Assembly: GCA_963844655.1 (NCBI GenBank)
Contig: CAWJPA010000002.1
Coordinates: 496,001-560,000 of the forward strand
DNA from: JASHPR01 sp963844655
Lineage (GTDB): Bacteria > Actinomycetota > Actinomycetes > Streptosporangiales > Streptosporangiaceae
DNA length: 64,000 bases
Reading direction: 5' to 3'
The notes beneath the pieces are model-generated. The model was not told the origin of the DNA and made no database searches. It saw only the letters and a program-made list of their open reading frames with translations. The position numbers and the translations under genes were made by a program. Of this stretch, positions 14,026-22,872 are shown piece after piece (position 1 is the first letter of the stretch; each line of letters begins with the position of its first letter).

Positions 14026-16389
14026 GTGAGCATCCTGGGTACGCGCGTCCTCCGCACCGAGGACCCGCGGTTTCTGACCAGCGGCGGCGTCTACACCGAG
14101 GACGTCGTGGACGACCGCCTGGCCGGTGCCTGCCACGTGTTCTTCGTCCGCTCGCCGGTCGCGCACGCCAGGATCCTGGCCATCGACGTGACCGCGGCCC
14201 GGGAGGCCCCTGGCGTGGTCGGCGTGTACACCGCCGCGGACCTCGACGACCTGCCGCTCATCAAGCCGTCGGAGATGTTCAACGCGCAGATGACCCGGCC
14301 CGTCCTGGCCGCGGACAAGGTCCGCCACGTCGGCGACCCGGTGGCGATCGTGGTCACCGAGGAGCCGTACCAGGGCGAGGACGCCGTGGAGCTCGTGGAC
14401 GTCGACTACGACCCGCTGCCCGCGGTGATCGACCTCGCCGACGCGGCATCGGACAAGGTGCTGCTCTACGAGGACGCGGGCACCAACGTCGCCGCGAACT
14501 TCGGCGATGCCAGCGCGCTCGACGAGCACCTGTTCGACGAGTGCGAGGTCGTCACCACCCGAACGATCATGAACCAGCGGGTCGCCCCCGCCCCGATGGA
14601 GACCCGGGCCGCCGCGGCCGTCTGGGGCGAGGACGGGCGGCTGACCGCGTGGATACCGAATCAGGGGGCGCAGGGCACCCAGGGCAGCCTGGCCGGGCTG
14701 CTCGGCGTGCCCACCGACAGGGTCCACATCATCACCCCGGACGTTGGCGGCGCGTTCGGCGCGAAGTTCGGCGCCGACCCCGAGCACGCCATGGTGGCCT
14801 GGGTGGCGCGGGAGCTTGGCCGGCCAGCACGGTGGACCGAGACCAGGTACGAGAACCTGATCGCGATGACCCACGGCCGGGCGCAGCAGCAGACGGTGAC
14901 CATCGGCGGCCAGCGGGACGGCACCGTGCTGGCCTACCGGCTGGAGATCGTCCAGGACTCCGGCGCGCACGTCAGGATCGGCGCGATGCTGCCGTTCCTT
15001 ACGATTCTCATGACCCCGGGCCCTTACGCAATTCCGCGGGCCGAGGCCGTCGCCAAGAGCGTGGTGACCACCACCACTGCCCTGGGCGCCTACCGGGGCG
15101 CGGGCCGCCCGGAAGCCACGGCCGCGCTCGAGCGGGCCATGGACCTGTTCGCGGCCGAGATCGGCCTGGACCCGGCCGACGTCCGGCGGCGCAACCTGCT
15201 GCCGCCGTTCACCGAGCCGCACCGGACCGCGTTCGGGGCCCTGTACGACAGCGGCGACTACGTGGTGGCCCTGGACAAGGCGCTGGCCGCGGCCGGCTAC
15301 GACGAGCTGCGCAGGGAGCAGGCCGAGCGCCGCGCCCGCGGCGACACGGTCGCGATGGGGATCGGCCTGGCCAGCTACGTCGAGATCACCGGCATGGGGG
15401 ACGGCGAGGACATCCCGCCCGAGGAGAACGCCACCGTCGAGGTCCATCCCGACGGGACCGCGACGATCCTCACCGGCACGTCCCCGCACGGCCAGGGCCA
15501 CGCGACCGCGTGGGCCATGCTGGCCAGCGAGGAACTCGGCATCCCCGTGGACAAGATCACGCTGAAGTGGGGCGACACCGACCTGGTCCCCGAGGGCGGC
15601 GGCACGGGCGGCTCGCGCAGCCTGCAGCACGGCGGCTCCGCGGTGCGGCAGGCCGCCCAGGAGCTGATCGAGGTGGCCAGGGAACGCGCCGCGCACGAGC
15701 TCGAGGCCAGCCCCGCGGACCTGCGGTTCAACGTCGAGCGCAGCGCGTTCGAGGTGGCCGGCGACCCGGACGCGTCGGCCCCGCTGGCCGGGCTGGCCGA
15801 GGCGGAGCGGCTGCTGGTCCGCACGGTGTTCACGCAGCCGGGCGCGACGTTCCCGTTCGGGACGCACGTGGCGGTCGTCGAGGTGGACACCGAGACCGGC
15901 AAGGTGATCCTGCGCCGGGTGGTAACTGTGGACGACGCCGGGTTCGTGCTCAACCCGCTGCTGGCCGAGGGCCAGCGGCACGGCGGCATCGCCCAGGGCG
16001 CGGCCCAGGCGTTCCTGGAAGAGGTCGTGTACGACGACGACGGCAACCCGCTGACCGCGAGCTTCGCCGACTACCCGTTCCTGTCGGCCACCGAGGTGCC
16101 GAGCTTCGAGCTGGCCGACATGCAGACCCTGACCAGCTACAACCCGCTGGGCGTCAAGGGCATCGGTGAGGCAGGCACGATCGGTGCCACCCCGGCCGTG
16201 CAGAACGCGGTCGTCGACGCGCTCGCGCACCTCGGCGTCAGGCACATCGACATGCCCGCCTCGCCCCAGCGTGTCTGGCAGGCTGTGCGAGCCGCGACGG
16301 CCGGCTCGCCGGCCCGAGCGGATCGCACGGCGGGAGGCTCCGGGGGGCGGCAGGCCCCCCGGGCTAGCACAGCAAAGGGGAACGCGTAG
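14026..16389 (+). CDS. Molybdenum hydroxylase large subunit, form II CO dehydrogenase-like (CoxL-like)
   Basis: Catalytic molybdopterin subunit of a xanthine oxidase family enzyme, 787 residues. The active-site loop reads AYRGAGR at residues 355-361, which marks form II; true form I CO dehydrogenases carry AYxCSFR. The catalytic Glu in GIGEAGT is at about 715. It therefore probably oxidises an aldehyde, purine or other N-heterocycle, and CO oxidation is unproven. The GTG start follows GGGGAG. The last ~30 residues (after VWQAVRAATAG) are unlike the family core and are encoded by a GC hairpin at 16340-16362. Its stop adjoins the small-subunit ATG with no gap. Mo would come from an importer such as that at 1-2858. 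Confidence 0.92.
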   Translation: MSILGTRVLRTEDPRFLTSGGVYTEDVVDDRLAGACHVFFVRSPVAHARILAIDVTAAREAPGVVGVYTAADLDDLPLIKPSEMFNAQMTRPVLAADKVRHVGDPVAIVVTEEPYQGEDAVELVDVDYDPLPAVIDLADAASDKVLLYEDAGTNVAANFGDASALDEHLFDECEVVTTRTIMNQRVAPAPMETRAAAAVWGEDGRLTAWIPNQGAQGTQGSLAGLLGVPTDRVHIITPDVGGAFGAKFGADPEHAMVAWVARELGRPARWTETRYENLIAMTHGRAQQQTVTIGGQRDGTVLAYRLEIVQDSGAHVRIGAMLPFLTILMTPGPYAIPRAEAVAKSVVTTTTALGAYRGAGRPEATAALERAMDLFAAEIGLDPADVRRRNLLPPFTEPHRTAFGALYDSGDYVVALDKALAAAGYDELRREQAERRARGDTVAMGIGLASYVEITGMGDGEDIPPEENATVEVHPDGTATILTGTSPHGQGHATAWAMLASEELGIPVDKITLKWGDTDLVPEGGGTGGSRSLQHGGSAVRQAAQELIEVARERAAHELEASPADLRFNVERSAFEVAGDPDASAPLAGLAEAERLLVRTVFTQPGATFPFGTHVAVVEVDTETGKVILRRVVTVDDAGFVLNPLLAEGQRHGGIAQGAAQAFLEEVVYDDDGNPLTASFADYPFLSATEVPSFELADMQTLTSYNPLGVKGIGEAGTIGATPAVQNAVVDALAHLGVRHIDMPASPQRVWQAVRAATAGSPARADRTAGGSGGRQAPRASTAKGNA
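16340..16362. repeat. GC-rich REP-like hairpin in the 3' end of the large-subunit gene
   Basis: CCGGGGGGC and GCCCCCCGG pair around a 5-base loop, followed by GGCTAGCACAG. A closely related sequence (CCGGGGG...CCCCCGGGCTGACACAG) sits at 41778-41811 in another operon. Here it has been absorbed into the coding sequence. Confidence 0.65.
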
Positions 16390-16881
16390 ATGCAGGTCGA
16401 GCTCACCGTCAACGGCCAGGAGCGGTCCGACGAGGTCGAGCCGCGGCTGCTGCTCGTGCACTACCTGCGCGAGGTATGCGGACTGCGGGCCGCTAACGTC
16501 GGCTGCGACACCACCTCGTGCGGGGCCTGCACGGTGCTGCTGAACGGCGCGTCGGTGAAGTCGTGCACGGTGCTGACCGCGCAGGCGCGCGGGCAGCAGG
16601 TCACCACCGCGGAGGGGCTGGCCACGAAGGGGGCAGGGGAGGCCGGTGGGGAGCTGCACCCGGTGCAGGCCGCGTTCCGGCAGGAACACGGCCTGCAGTG
16701 CGGGTTCTGCACCCCGGGCATGGTGATGGCCGCGGTCAGCCTGCTCGCGGAGAACCCGCACCCGACCGAGACCGAGGTCCGCGAGGGCCTCGAGGGCAAC
16801 TTCTGCCGCTGTACCGGCTACCACAACATCGTGCGCGCGGTGCTCGCCGCCGCGGGCAGCAACGAGGAGGCGGGCGAATGA
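16390..16881 (+). CDS. Molybdenum hydroxylase iron-sulfur subunit (CoxS-like)
   Basis: Small electron-transfer subunit of 163 residues that carries two [2Fe-2S] clusters. The plant-ferredoxin-type N-terminal cluster ligands are in GCDTTSCGACTVLL with a further Cys in KSCTVL. The C-terminal helical cluster ligands are in CGFCTPGM and CRCTGYHNI. Electrons pass from the molybdenum site of the large subunit to the FAD of the medium subunit. A short Gly/Glu-rich insertion (KGAGEAGGE) separates the two halves. The ATG follows directly after the large-subunit stop, and its stop overlaps the next ATG (ATGA), so the three subunits are coupled in the order L-S-M. Confidence 0.95.
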   Translation: MQVELTVNGQERSDEVEPRLLLVHYLREVCGLRAANVGCDTTSCGACTVLLNGASVKSCTVLTAQARGQQVTTAEGLATKGAGEAGGELHPVQAAFRQEHGLQCGFCTPGMVMAAVSLLAENPHPTETEVREGLEGNFCRCTGYHNIVRAVLAAAGSNEEAGE

Positions 16882-17687
16882 TCCCCGCGCCGTTCGACTA
16901 CGTCGCCGCCGAGTCGGCCGGGCACGCCGTGGAGCTGCTCGCGAACTACGGGGACGACGCGAAGCTGCTGGCCGGCGGGCACTCGCTGCTGCCGATGATG
17001 AAGCTGCGGCTGGCCGCGCCCGAGGTGCTCATCGACATCGGCGGCCTGGCCGACCTGACCGGCATCCGGGTTGACGGCGAGGACCTGGTCGTCGGCGCGG
17101 CCACGCCGCACGCCGTGCTGGCCACCTCGGAGCTGGTGCGGGCCGAGGCGCCGCTGCTGGCCCACTCCGCCGGGCTGGTCGGCGACCCGCAGATCCGGCA
17201 CCGCGGCACGATCGGCGGCTCGCTGGCCCACGCCGACCCCGCGGCCGACCTGCCGATGGCGCTGCTCGCACTCGGCGGTTCTGTCGACGTCCTGGGTCAG
17301 GGCGGGACCCGCAACGTGGCCGCCGATGACTTCTTCGCCGGGTACTTCGAGACCAGCCTGGACCCGGGCGAGCTGATCGCCGCGGCCCGGGTGCCGCGCC
17401 GGCCGGGCCAGCCCTGGGGGTACCAGAAGTTCGTGCGGCGGGCCAACGACTGGGCGATCGTGGGCGCGGCGGCCATCGACGGCCGGATCGCGCTGGCCAA
17501 CATGGGCCCGGTCCCGCTGCGGGCCCGCGCCGCCGAGCAGGCCCTGGCCGACGGGGCCAGCGCGGCCGAGGCCGCCGAGCTCGCGGCCGACGGCACCGAG
17601 CCGGGCGAGGACGTGCACGCCAACCGTGAGTTCCGGCAGCACCTGGCCCGGGTGCTGACCCGGCGCGCCCTGGAGCGGCGCACCTGA
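16878..17687 (+). CDS. Molybdenum hydroxylase FAD-binding subunit (CoxM-like)
   Basis: FAD-binding medium subunit of 269 residues. The two FAD-contact loops of the vanillyl-alcohol-oxidase-like fold are present: AGGHSLLPMMK near residues 35-45 and TIGGSLAHADPAAD near 112-125. A C-terminal CO-dehydrogenase-flavoprotein domain follows (from about residue 175). It accepts electrons from the iron-sulfur subunit and hands them to a quinone or other acceptor. The ATG at 16878 overlaps the previous stop by four bases; an open frame reaching back to 16518 is a shadow of the small subunit. No maturation genes (coxD/E/F/G types) are seen beside it. Confidence 0.93.
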   Translation: MIPAPFDYVAAESAGHAVELLANYGDDAKLLAGGHSLLPMMKLRLAAPEVLIDIGGLADLTGIRVDGEDLVVGAATPHAVLATSELVRAEAPLLAHSAGLVGDPQIRHRGTIGGSLAHADPAADLPMALLALGGSVDVLGQGGTRNVAADDFFAGYFETSLDPGELIAAARVPRRPGQPWGYQKFVRRANDWAIVGAAAIDGRIALANMGPVPLRARAAEQALADGASAAEAAELAADGTEPGEDVHANREFRQHLARVLTRRALERRT

Positions 17688-17753
17688 TTGGCGGGGCCGG
17701 CCTGCCCGGCGTCTTCTCCGGCGGCGCGTCCGGCATTACTCCTATGGTTCGTT

Positions 17754-17815
17754 AACCCGGAATTGGCGCAAACGTAAGACACGCCAGAGGGGCTGCTTAC
17801 GCGTCATTCCGGGTT
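17754..17815. repeat. Inverted repeat downstream of the Mo-hydroxylase operon
   Basis: AACCCGGAAT near 17754-17763 pairs with ATTCCGGGTT near 17806-17815, and inner GCG and CGTAAG/CTTACG blocks extend the stem imperfectly around a loop of about 17 bases. It lies about 70 bases after the last cox-like stop and could end that transcript. Confidence 0.5.
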
Positions 17816-17818
17816 CTT

Positions 17819-18124
17819 GTGCTCACGCCGGGTTACCTTAAGAGATGTGTTCGCATACAGCGTTCCGTCACGGCTTGTCTCGCACGTCCGATCGGTGGCC
17901 GCTTGACATCTCCGGATGACGCCAGCAGGTCCGAGGCGATTCCAGCCGATCATGCAGGCAGCGTGCTGTGCCGCCTCCTGATCAGCCATCCCGACGTCAT
18001 GGACATCGAGATCGTCGGGCAGACGGAAATGTCCAACGGGGCCATCTCTTACTCACTCGGCGTGATGCTGCCCGGCGGCCGTGAGCTATTCGTCGACGTC
18101 GAGGACGCCTCCCTAGCCGGATAG
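17819..18124 (+). CDS. Small protein of unknown function
   Basis: An open frame of 101 residues fills part of the 540-base gap between the Mo-hydroxylase operon and dipZ. The C-terminal half (VMDIEIVGQTEMSNGAISYSLGVMLPGGRELFVDVED) looks like real protein, with alternating hydrophobic strands. The N-terminal part is less convincing, and the true start may be a later codon such as TTG 17903. I recognise no family. No strong ribosome-binding site is visible. Treat as a tentative gene. Confidence 0.4.
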   Translation: MLTPGYLKRCVRIQRSVTACLARPIGGRLTSPDDASRSEAIPADHAGSVLCRLLISHPDVMDIEIVGQTEMSNGAISYSLGVMLPGGRELFVDVEDASLAG

Positions 18125-18227
18125 CCGGGACGGCCGCAAATCCGCGCGGTCCGGCCAAGACGCGAGCCTGCCGGAAACGAATAACAGGTGTCACGGCAAG
18201 GCGGCGGTACGGAAGGGTGGCGGCGGC

Positions 18228-19976
18228 GTGGTCGAACTGGTCCTGATTGGCCTCGTGGCCGGGTTCCTGGCCGGCATCTCACCGTGCATCCTCCCGGTGC
18301 TGCCCGTCGTGCTGGTCGCCAGCGCGGCCCCGGAGGGCGCCGTACCCGACAGCACCGCCCCCGGGCCCACCGTCACGGCGCTGAAGACGGCACGGCCGAC
18401 GGCCAGGGCACCGCGGGCCGGGCTGGCCAGGGCACTGGCCGTGATCGCCGGGCTGGTGCTGAGCTTCAGCCTGCTGGTCCTGGTGGGATCGGAGATCCTG
18501 TCGCTGCTCCACCTGCCGCAGGACTCGCTGCGCGACGTAGGGCTGGCGCTGCTGGCCCTGGTCGGGCTCGGCTACCTCATCCCGCCGCTGGGCGCGCTGC
18601 TCGAGCGCCCGTTCGCGCGGGTGCGCACCCGCAGGCCGAGCGGCCAGGCCGGAGGGTTCGTGCTCGGCCTGGCCCTCGGCGTGCTGTACGTGCCGTGCGC
18701 CGGGCCGATCCTGGCCGCGATCACCGTGGTCGGGGCCACTCACCGCGTGGGCCTGACCGCGGTCGTTCTCACCGCGGCGTTCGCCGTCGGCACCGCGGTG
18801 CCGCTGCTCGCGGTCGCGGTGGCGGGCGGCCAGCTCGCGGGCCGGGCCGGCGTGCTGCGCAGGCACGCGTCCCGGGTGCGCCAGGTGGGAGGCGTGATCC
18901 TCGTGGTCATGGCCGTGGCCATCGCGTTCGACGCGTTCGCCGGGCTGCAGCGCGCGGTTCCCGGCTACGCCGACGCGCTGCAGGGGTCGGCCAAGGTCCG
19001 CAAGCAGCTCAACGCGCTGGCCGGCGAGCCGCACACCACGCTGGCCAAGTGCAACCCGAACGCCACCACGCTGGTGAACTGCGGCCCGGCCCCGAACTTC
19101 GCCGGGATCACCACCTGGCTGAACACCCCGGACGGCAGGCCGCTGTCGCTGCGCGCGCTGCGCGGCAAGGTGGTCCTGGTCGACTTCTGGACCTACTCGT
19201 GCATCAACTGCCAGCGGACCCTGCCCCACGTCGAGGCGTGGTACCGGGAGTACGGCAGGGACGGGTTGGTGGTGGTCGGCGTGCACACCCCGGAGTTCGC
19301 GTTCGAGCACATGGTCTCGAACGTGCGGGCCCAGGCGGCCGCGCTCGGCGTGCGCTACCCGGTCGCGATCGACGACAGCTACGCCACCTGGGACGCGTAC
19401 GACAACGAGTACTGGCCCGCCGACTACCTGATCGACGCCCAGGGCACCGTGCGGCACGTGCACTTCGGCGAGGGCGACTACGCCGGCACCGAGCAGCTGA
19501 TCCGCCAGCTGCTGACCGCCGCCCACCCCGGGCGGGCCCTCCCCCGCGCGACCGACGTGCCGAACCTGACGCCGGCCGGCGAGATGAGCCCGGAGACCTA
19601 CGTCGGCTACGAGCAGCTCCAGTACCTGGTGACCGGCACCGACGTGATCCGCGACGCGCCCGCGGCCTACCACTTCCCTGCGTCGCTGCCGCTGGGCGGT
19701 ATGGGGCTGTCGGGCACCTGGACCGACCACGCCCAGGAGGCGACCGCCGGCCCCGGGGCCGAGCTCGAGCTGAGCTTCCTCGCCCAGAAGGTGTACCTGG
19801 TCCTGGGCGGCACCGGGACGCTCCAGGTCGCCGTGGACGGCCGCCACATCCAGACCATCGACGTCCACGGCGTGCCCCGGCTCTACACCCTGTTCCGGGC
19901 GGGCTCGGCCACGACGGGGAAACTGCTGCTGCGCGCCTCGCCCGGGGTCCAGGTGTACGACTTCACCTTCGGCTGA
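18228..19976 (+). CDS. dipZ: DipZ-type protein: CcdA membrane domain fused to TlpA-like thioredoxin
   Basis: Protein of 582 residues that carries reducing power across the membrane for cytochrome c maturation or other thiol chemistry. Residues 1-260 are the CcdA/DsbD-like membrane domain, opening with GISPCILPVLPVVL (one conserved Cys) and with a second Cys in LYVPCAGPI. The thioredoxin domain carries WTYSCINC with C325 and C328. A C-terminal beta-rich domain (from about residue 450) matches the extra domain of mycobacterial DipZ. The GTG start is used; GGAAGGGTGG precedes it. It stands alone, downstream of the small unknown gene, and may join the VKOR/DUF929 system functionally. Confidence 0.92.
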   Translation: MVELVLIGLVAGFLAGISPCILPVLPVVLVASAAPEGAVPDSTAPGPTVTALKTARPTARAPRAGLARALAVIAGLVLSFSLLVLVGSEILSLLHLPQDSLRDVGLALLALVGLGYLIPPLGALLERPFARVRTRRPSGQAGGFVLGLALGVLYVPCAGPILAAITVVGATHRVGLTAVVLTAAFAVGTAVPLLAVAVAGGQLAGRAGVLRRHASRVRQVGGVILVVMAVAIAFDAFAGLQRAVPGYADALQGSAKVRKQLNALAGEPHTTLAKCNPNATTLVNCGPAPNFAGITTWLNTPDGRPLSLRALRGKVVLVDFWTYSCINCQRTLPHVEAWYREYGRDGLVVVGVHTPEFAFEHMVSNVRAQAAALGVRYPVAIDDSYATWDAYDNEYWPADYLIDAQGTVRHVHFGEGDYAGTEQLIRQLLTAAHPGRALPRATDVPNLTPAGEMSPETYVGYEQLQYLVTGTDVIRDAPAAYHFPASLPLGGMGLSGTWTDHAQEATAGPGAELELSFLAQKVYLVLGGTGTLQVAVDGRHIQTIDVHGVPRLYTLFRAGSATTGKLLLRASPGVQVYDFTFG

Positions 19977-20095
19977 CGCCGGCGGCACCGATCTCTTGTG
20001 CCAGTCCACGTCCCTGTTGTCTCATTGAGACTACTGCCGGACCGTGGCCACACTAGGCCCGGTGCCTGCGCGGTTTTCCCGGAAAGGACAAGACC

Positions 20096-21556
20096 TTGAC
20101 GCTGCTCGACGGGGCCAACTGGAATTCCAAGATCTTCAGCAATGGCTGGACGAGCGCCCAGGGCGGCACGCTCCAGACCACCGAGCCAGCGACCGGCGAG
20201 GTGCTCGCCGAGGTCGGCCTGGCCAACAAGGGCGATGTGGCCGAGGCCGCCAGGCGGGCCAGGGCGGCGCAGCCGGAGTGGGCGGCGGTGATCGGACCGG
20301 AGCGCGCGGCGCTGATGCGGCGGGCGGCGCGGGTTCTCGAGGACAATCACGAGGAGTTCGAGACCTGGCTGGTGCGTGAGGGCGGCGCGGTCCCGGGCAA
20401 GGCCGCGTTCGAGGTCCAGCTCGTGCTGGGCGAGCTCTGGGAGGCCGCGGCGCTGCCCACGCAGCCGTGGGGTAACCTGCTGCCGGCCAGCGAGCCGGGA
20501 CGGGAATCGATTGCCCGGCGGGTGCCGCTCGGGGTCGTCGGTGTGATCAGCCCGTGGAACTTCCCGCTGATCCTGTCCGTCCGGGCCGTGGCGCCGGCGC
20601 TCGCGCTGGGCAACGCGGTCATACTCAAGCCGGACGTGCAGACGCCGGTGTCGGGCGGGGCCCTGGTGGCCCGGCTGTTCGAGGAGGCCGGCCTGCCCGA
20701 GGGCCTGCTGCATGTGCTGCCGGGCGACGCCGAGGCCGGCTCGGCCCTGGCCGAGGACCCGAACGTGGCGATGATCTCGTTCACCGGCTCCAGCGCCGTG
20801 GGCCGGCTGGTGGGCGCGGCGGCCGGGGGCACCCTGAAGAAGGTCTCGCTGGAGCTGGGCGGCAACAACGCGCTGATCGTGCTCGACGACGCCGACCTCG
20901 AGGTGGCCAGCTCCGCCGGCGCGTGGAGCGCGTTCCTGCACCAGGGGCAGATCTGCATGACCGCGGGCCGCCACATCGTGCTCGAGAGCGTGGCCGACGA
21001 GTATCTCGACCGGCTGGCCGGCCGGGCCGCCAACCTGCCGGTGGGCGATCCGCACCGCGAGCAGGTCGCGCTCGGCCCGCTGATCAACGAGCGGCAGCTC
21101 AAGAACGTGGACCGCATCGTGACCTCGACCGTGGAGGCCGGGGCCGAGGTCCGCGCGGGCGGGACCTACGACAGGCTGTTCTACGCGCCGACGGTGCTGG
21201 GCGGGGTCACCCCGAAGATGCCGGCGTTCCGGGAGGAGATCTTCGGCCCGGTCGCCCCGGTCATCGTGGTCAAGGACGACGCCGAGGCCGTGGCGGTGGC
21301 CAACGACACCGAGTACGGGCTGGTGGCCGCCATCCAGACGGGGTCCAGCGAGCGAGGCCGCGCCGTGGCCGAACGGCTGACCAGCGGCATCGTGCACGTC
21401 AACGACCAGACGCTGAACAACGACGCGTACGCACCGTTCGGCGGAACCGGGGCCTCAGGCAACGGGTCCCGGTTCGGGTCGCAGAGCAGCTGGGACGAGT
21501 TCACGCACTGGCAGTGGCTGACGGTGCGCGATAAGCCGCACGCATTTCCGTTCTAG
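20096..21556 (+). CDS. Aldehyde dehydrogenase, benzaldehyde dehydrogenase-like
   Basis: NAD(P)-dependent aldehyde dehydrogenase of 486 residues. The catalytic Cys is C287 in HQGQICMTAGR and the general base is E253 in LELGGNN. The cofactor region is PWNFPLILSVRAVAPALALGNAVILKPD, and the VPLGVVGVISPWN segment resembles XylC/benzaldehyde dehydrogenase and vanillin dehydrogenase relatives. The TTG start is supported by GGAAAGGA eight bases upstream. It ends in a short PHAFPF tail. It converges on the SDR gene 17 bases on. It could oxidise aldehydes from alkane or aromatic degradation, but it lies 18 kb from the monooxygenase locus. Confidence 0.92.
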   Translation: MTLLDGANWNSKIFSNGWTSAQGGTLQTTEPATGEVLAEVGLANKGDVAEAARRARAAQPEWAAVIGPERAALMRRAARVLEDNHEEFETWLVREGGAVPGKAAFEVQLVLGELWEAAALPTQPWGNLLPASEPGRESIARRVPLGVVGVISPWNFPLILSVRAVAPALALGNAVILKPDVQTPVSGGALVARLFEEAGLPEGLLHVLPGDAEAGSALAEDPNVAMISFTGSSAVGRLVGAAAGGTLKKVSLELGGNNALIVLDDADLEVASSAGAWSAFLHQGQICMTAGRHIVLESVADEYLDRLAGRAANLPVGDPHREQVALGPLINERQLKNVDRIVTSTVEAGAEVRAGGTYDRLFYAPTVLGGVTPKMPAFREEIFGPVAPVIVVKDDAEAVAVANDTEYGLVAAIQTGSSERGRAVAERLTSGIVHVNDQTLNNDAYAPFGGTGASGNGSRFGSQSSWDEFTHWQWLTVRDKPHAFPF

Positions 21557-21572
21557 AAAAATAAGGAGTGGC

Positions 21573-22328
21573 TCAGCCCCGGCCGATGAACGGCATGGTC
21601 GTGGCCATGATGGTCAGGAACTGCACGTTGGCGTCGAGCGGCAGCGCGGCCATGTAGAGCACGGCGTCGGCCACGTGCTGCGCGTCGAACGTGGGCTCGG
21701 GCGCCAGGCTGCCGTCGGCCTGGGGCACGCCGCCGCTCATGGCCTGGGTCATGTCGGTGGCCGCGTTGCCGATGTCGATCTGCCCGCAGGCGATGCCGAA
21801 CCTGCGGCCGTCCAGGGAGATGGACTTCGTCAGGCCGGTGATCGCGTGCTTGGTGGCGGTGTAGCTGACGCTGCCGGGCCGCGGGGTGTGCGCGGAGATC
21901 GAGCCGTTGTTAATGATCCGCCCGCCCTGCGGGGTCTGCGCCTTCATCATCCGCACCGCGTGGTGGGCGCACAGGAACGCGCCGGTCAGGTTGGTGTCCA
22001 CGGCCTGCTGCCACTCGGCCGGGGAGATCTCGTCCACCGCGCCGCCCGGGCCGAACCTGCCCGCGTTGTTGACCAGCAGGTCCACCCGGCCCCACCGCTG
22101 GTCCACGGCGTCGAACAGGGACGCGACGGCCTCAGGCCTGGTGACGTCGGCGGGCACGGCCAGCGCCGCCTCGGCCGGCCACGCGCCCGGGGTCACGCTG
22201 TCGTGCAGCGCCTGCTCGCGGCGGCCCGCGACCGCGACCCGCCACCCGGCCCCGAGCAGGGTGCGGGCGATGACCCGGCCCAGCCCAGAGCCGCCCCCGG
22301 TCACGACCGCCACGCCCGTGGTTGCCAT
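21573..22328 (-). CDS. Short-chain dehydrogenase/reductase
   Basis: Classical SDR of 251 residues. The Rossmann motif TGGGSGLG follows the first strand, NNAG is at about residue 85, and the catalytic Ser/Tyr/Lys are in NGSISAHTPRPGSVSYTATK. The NAD(H) or NADP(H) preference is not obvious by eye. The ATG at 22328 follows GGGAGGA at ideal spacing; the frame extends 12 codons upstream to 22364 without a ribosome-binding site. The C-terminus (VQFLTIMATTMPFIGRG) is typical of the 3-oxoacyl reductase-like group. The substrate is unknown. The next gene diverges from it about 60 bases away. Confidence 0.9.
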   Translation of the reverse strand: MATTGVAVVTGGGSGLGRVIARTLLGAGWRVAVAGRREQALHDSVTPGAWPAEAALAVPADVTRPEAVASLFDAVDQRWGRVDLLVNNAGRFGPGGAVDEISPAEWQQAVDTNLTGAFLCAHHAVRMMKAQTPQGGRIINNGSISAHTPRPGSVSYTATKHAITGLTKSISLDGRRFGIACGQIDIGNAATDMTQAMSGGVPQADGSLAPEPTFDAQHVADAVLYMAALPLDANVQFLTIMATTMPFIGRG

Positions 22329-22403
22329 CCCTGTCCTCCCGGTACGCCGGTGCCCAACGTACACCGCACGCTAGCGGCGCCCGATGTGCGTCATGCTGAG
22401 GCC

Positions 22404-22760
22404 ATGCCGACCGAGGATGACGCCGTGGCCGAGGTGATGGCTCGCGAGCGGGAGTCGCTCCGGCCCGAGGTGAGGGCGTCGGCCGAGGCCCTGGACCGGC
22501 TGCTCGATCCCGAATTCCGCGAGATCGGGGCCTCCGGGCGGCTCTGGACCCGCGCGGCGGCGATCGAGGCGGTGCCCACCTGGCCGCGGGCGGCGCCGAT
22601 CCTGGACGAGGACATGGAGGGCCGCCGCGTGGCCGACGACCTGGTCCTGCTCACCTACGTCTCGGACCACGACGGCCGGCGGGCCCGGCGCAGCTCCCTG
22701 TGGCGCCGGTCCGGCGGGTCCTGGCGGATGCTGTTCCACACCGGGACGCTGCTGCCCTGA
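22404..22760 (+). CDS. DUF4440/NTF2-like protein
   Basis: Small cone-shaped NTF2-fold protein of 118 residues. The N-terminal helix (MARERESLRPEVRASAEALDRLLDPEF) followed by REIGASGRLWTRAAAIEAV and the beta sheet (LVLLTYVSDHDGRRARRSSLWRRSGGSWRMLFHTGT) is the DUF4440 pattern. Such proteins act as small enzymes or binding subunits; nothing here fixes a role. A GTG at 22386 in the same frame is an alternative start. No strong ribosome-binding site is present, so it may be translated leaderless from a promoter shared with the SDR. Confidence 0.8.
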   Translation: MPTEDDAVAEVMARERESLRPEVRASAEALDRLLDPEFREIGASGRLWTRAAAIEAVPTWPRAAPILDEDMEGRRVADDLVLLTYVSDHDGRRARRSSLWRRSGGSWRMLFHTGTLLP

Positions 22761-22872
22761 CCAGGCGCAACGCCTCCCCCGGCCGTCGTGCCACCGCCGG
22801 GTGGTCCCGAGACGGTATGACTGGAGGGCCAGCCGGAGCTCATGCGCCGGCGCCGACCTTCCCGGAGGGGCC

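Noticed and set aside
13969..16824. Open frame of 951 residues on the minus strand opposite the Mo-hydroxylase genes
   Set aside because: High GC keeps antisense frames open. The translated product is Arg/His/Gly-rich with no domain, and the sense strand has complete motifs.
14026..17687. True aerobic CO dehydrogenase
   Set aside because: The active-site loop is AYRGAGR (form II), not AYxCSFR of form I.
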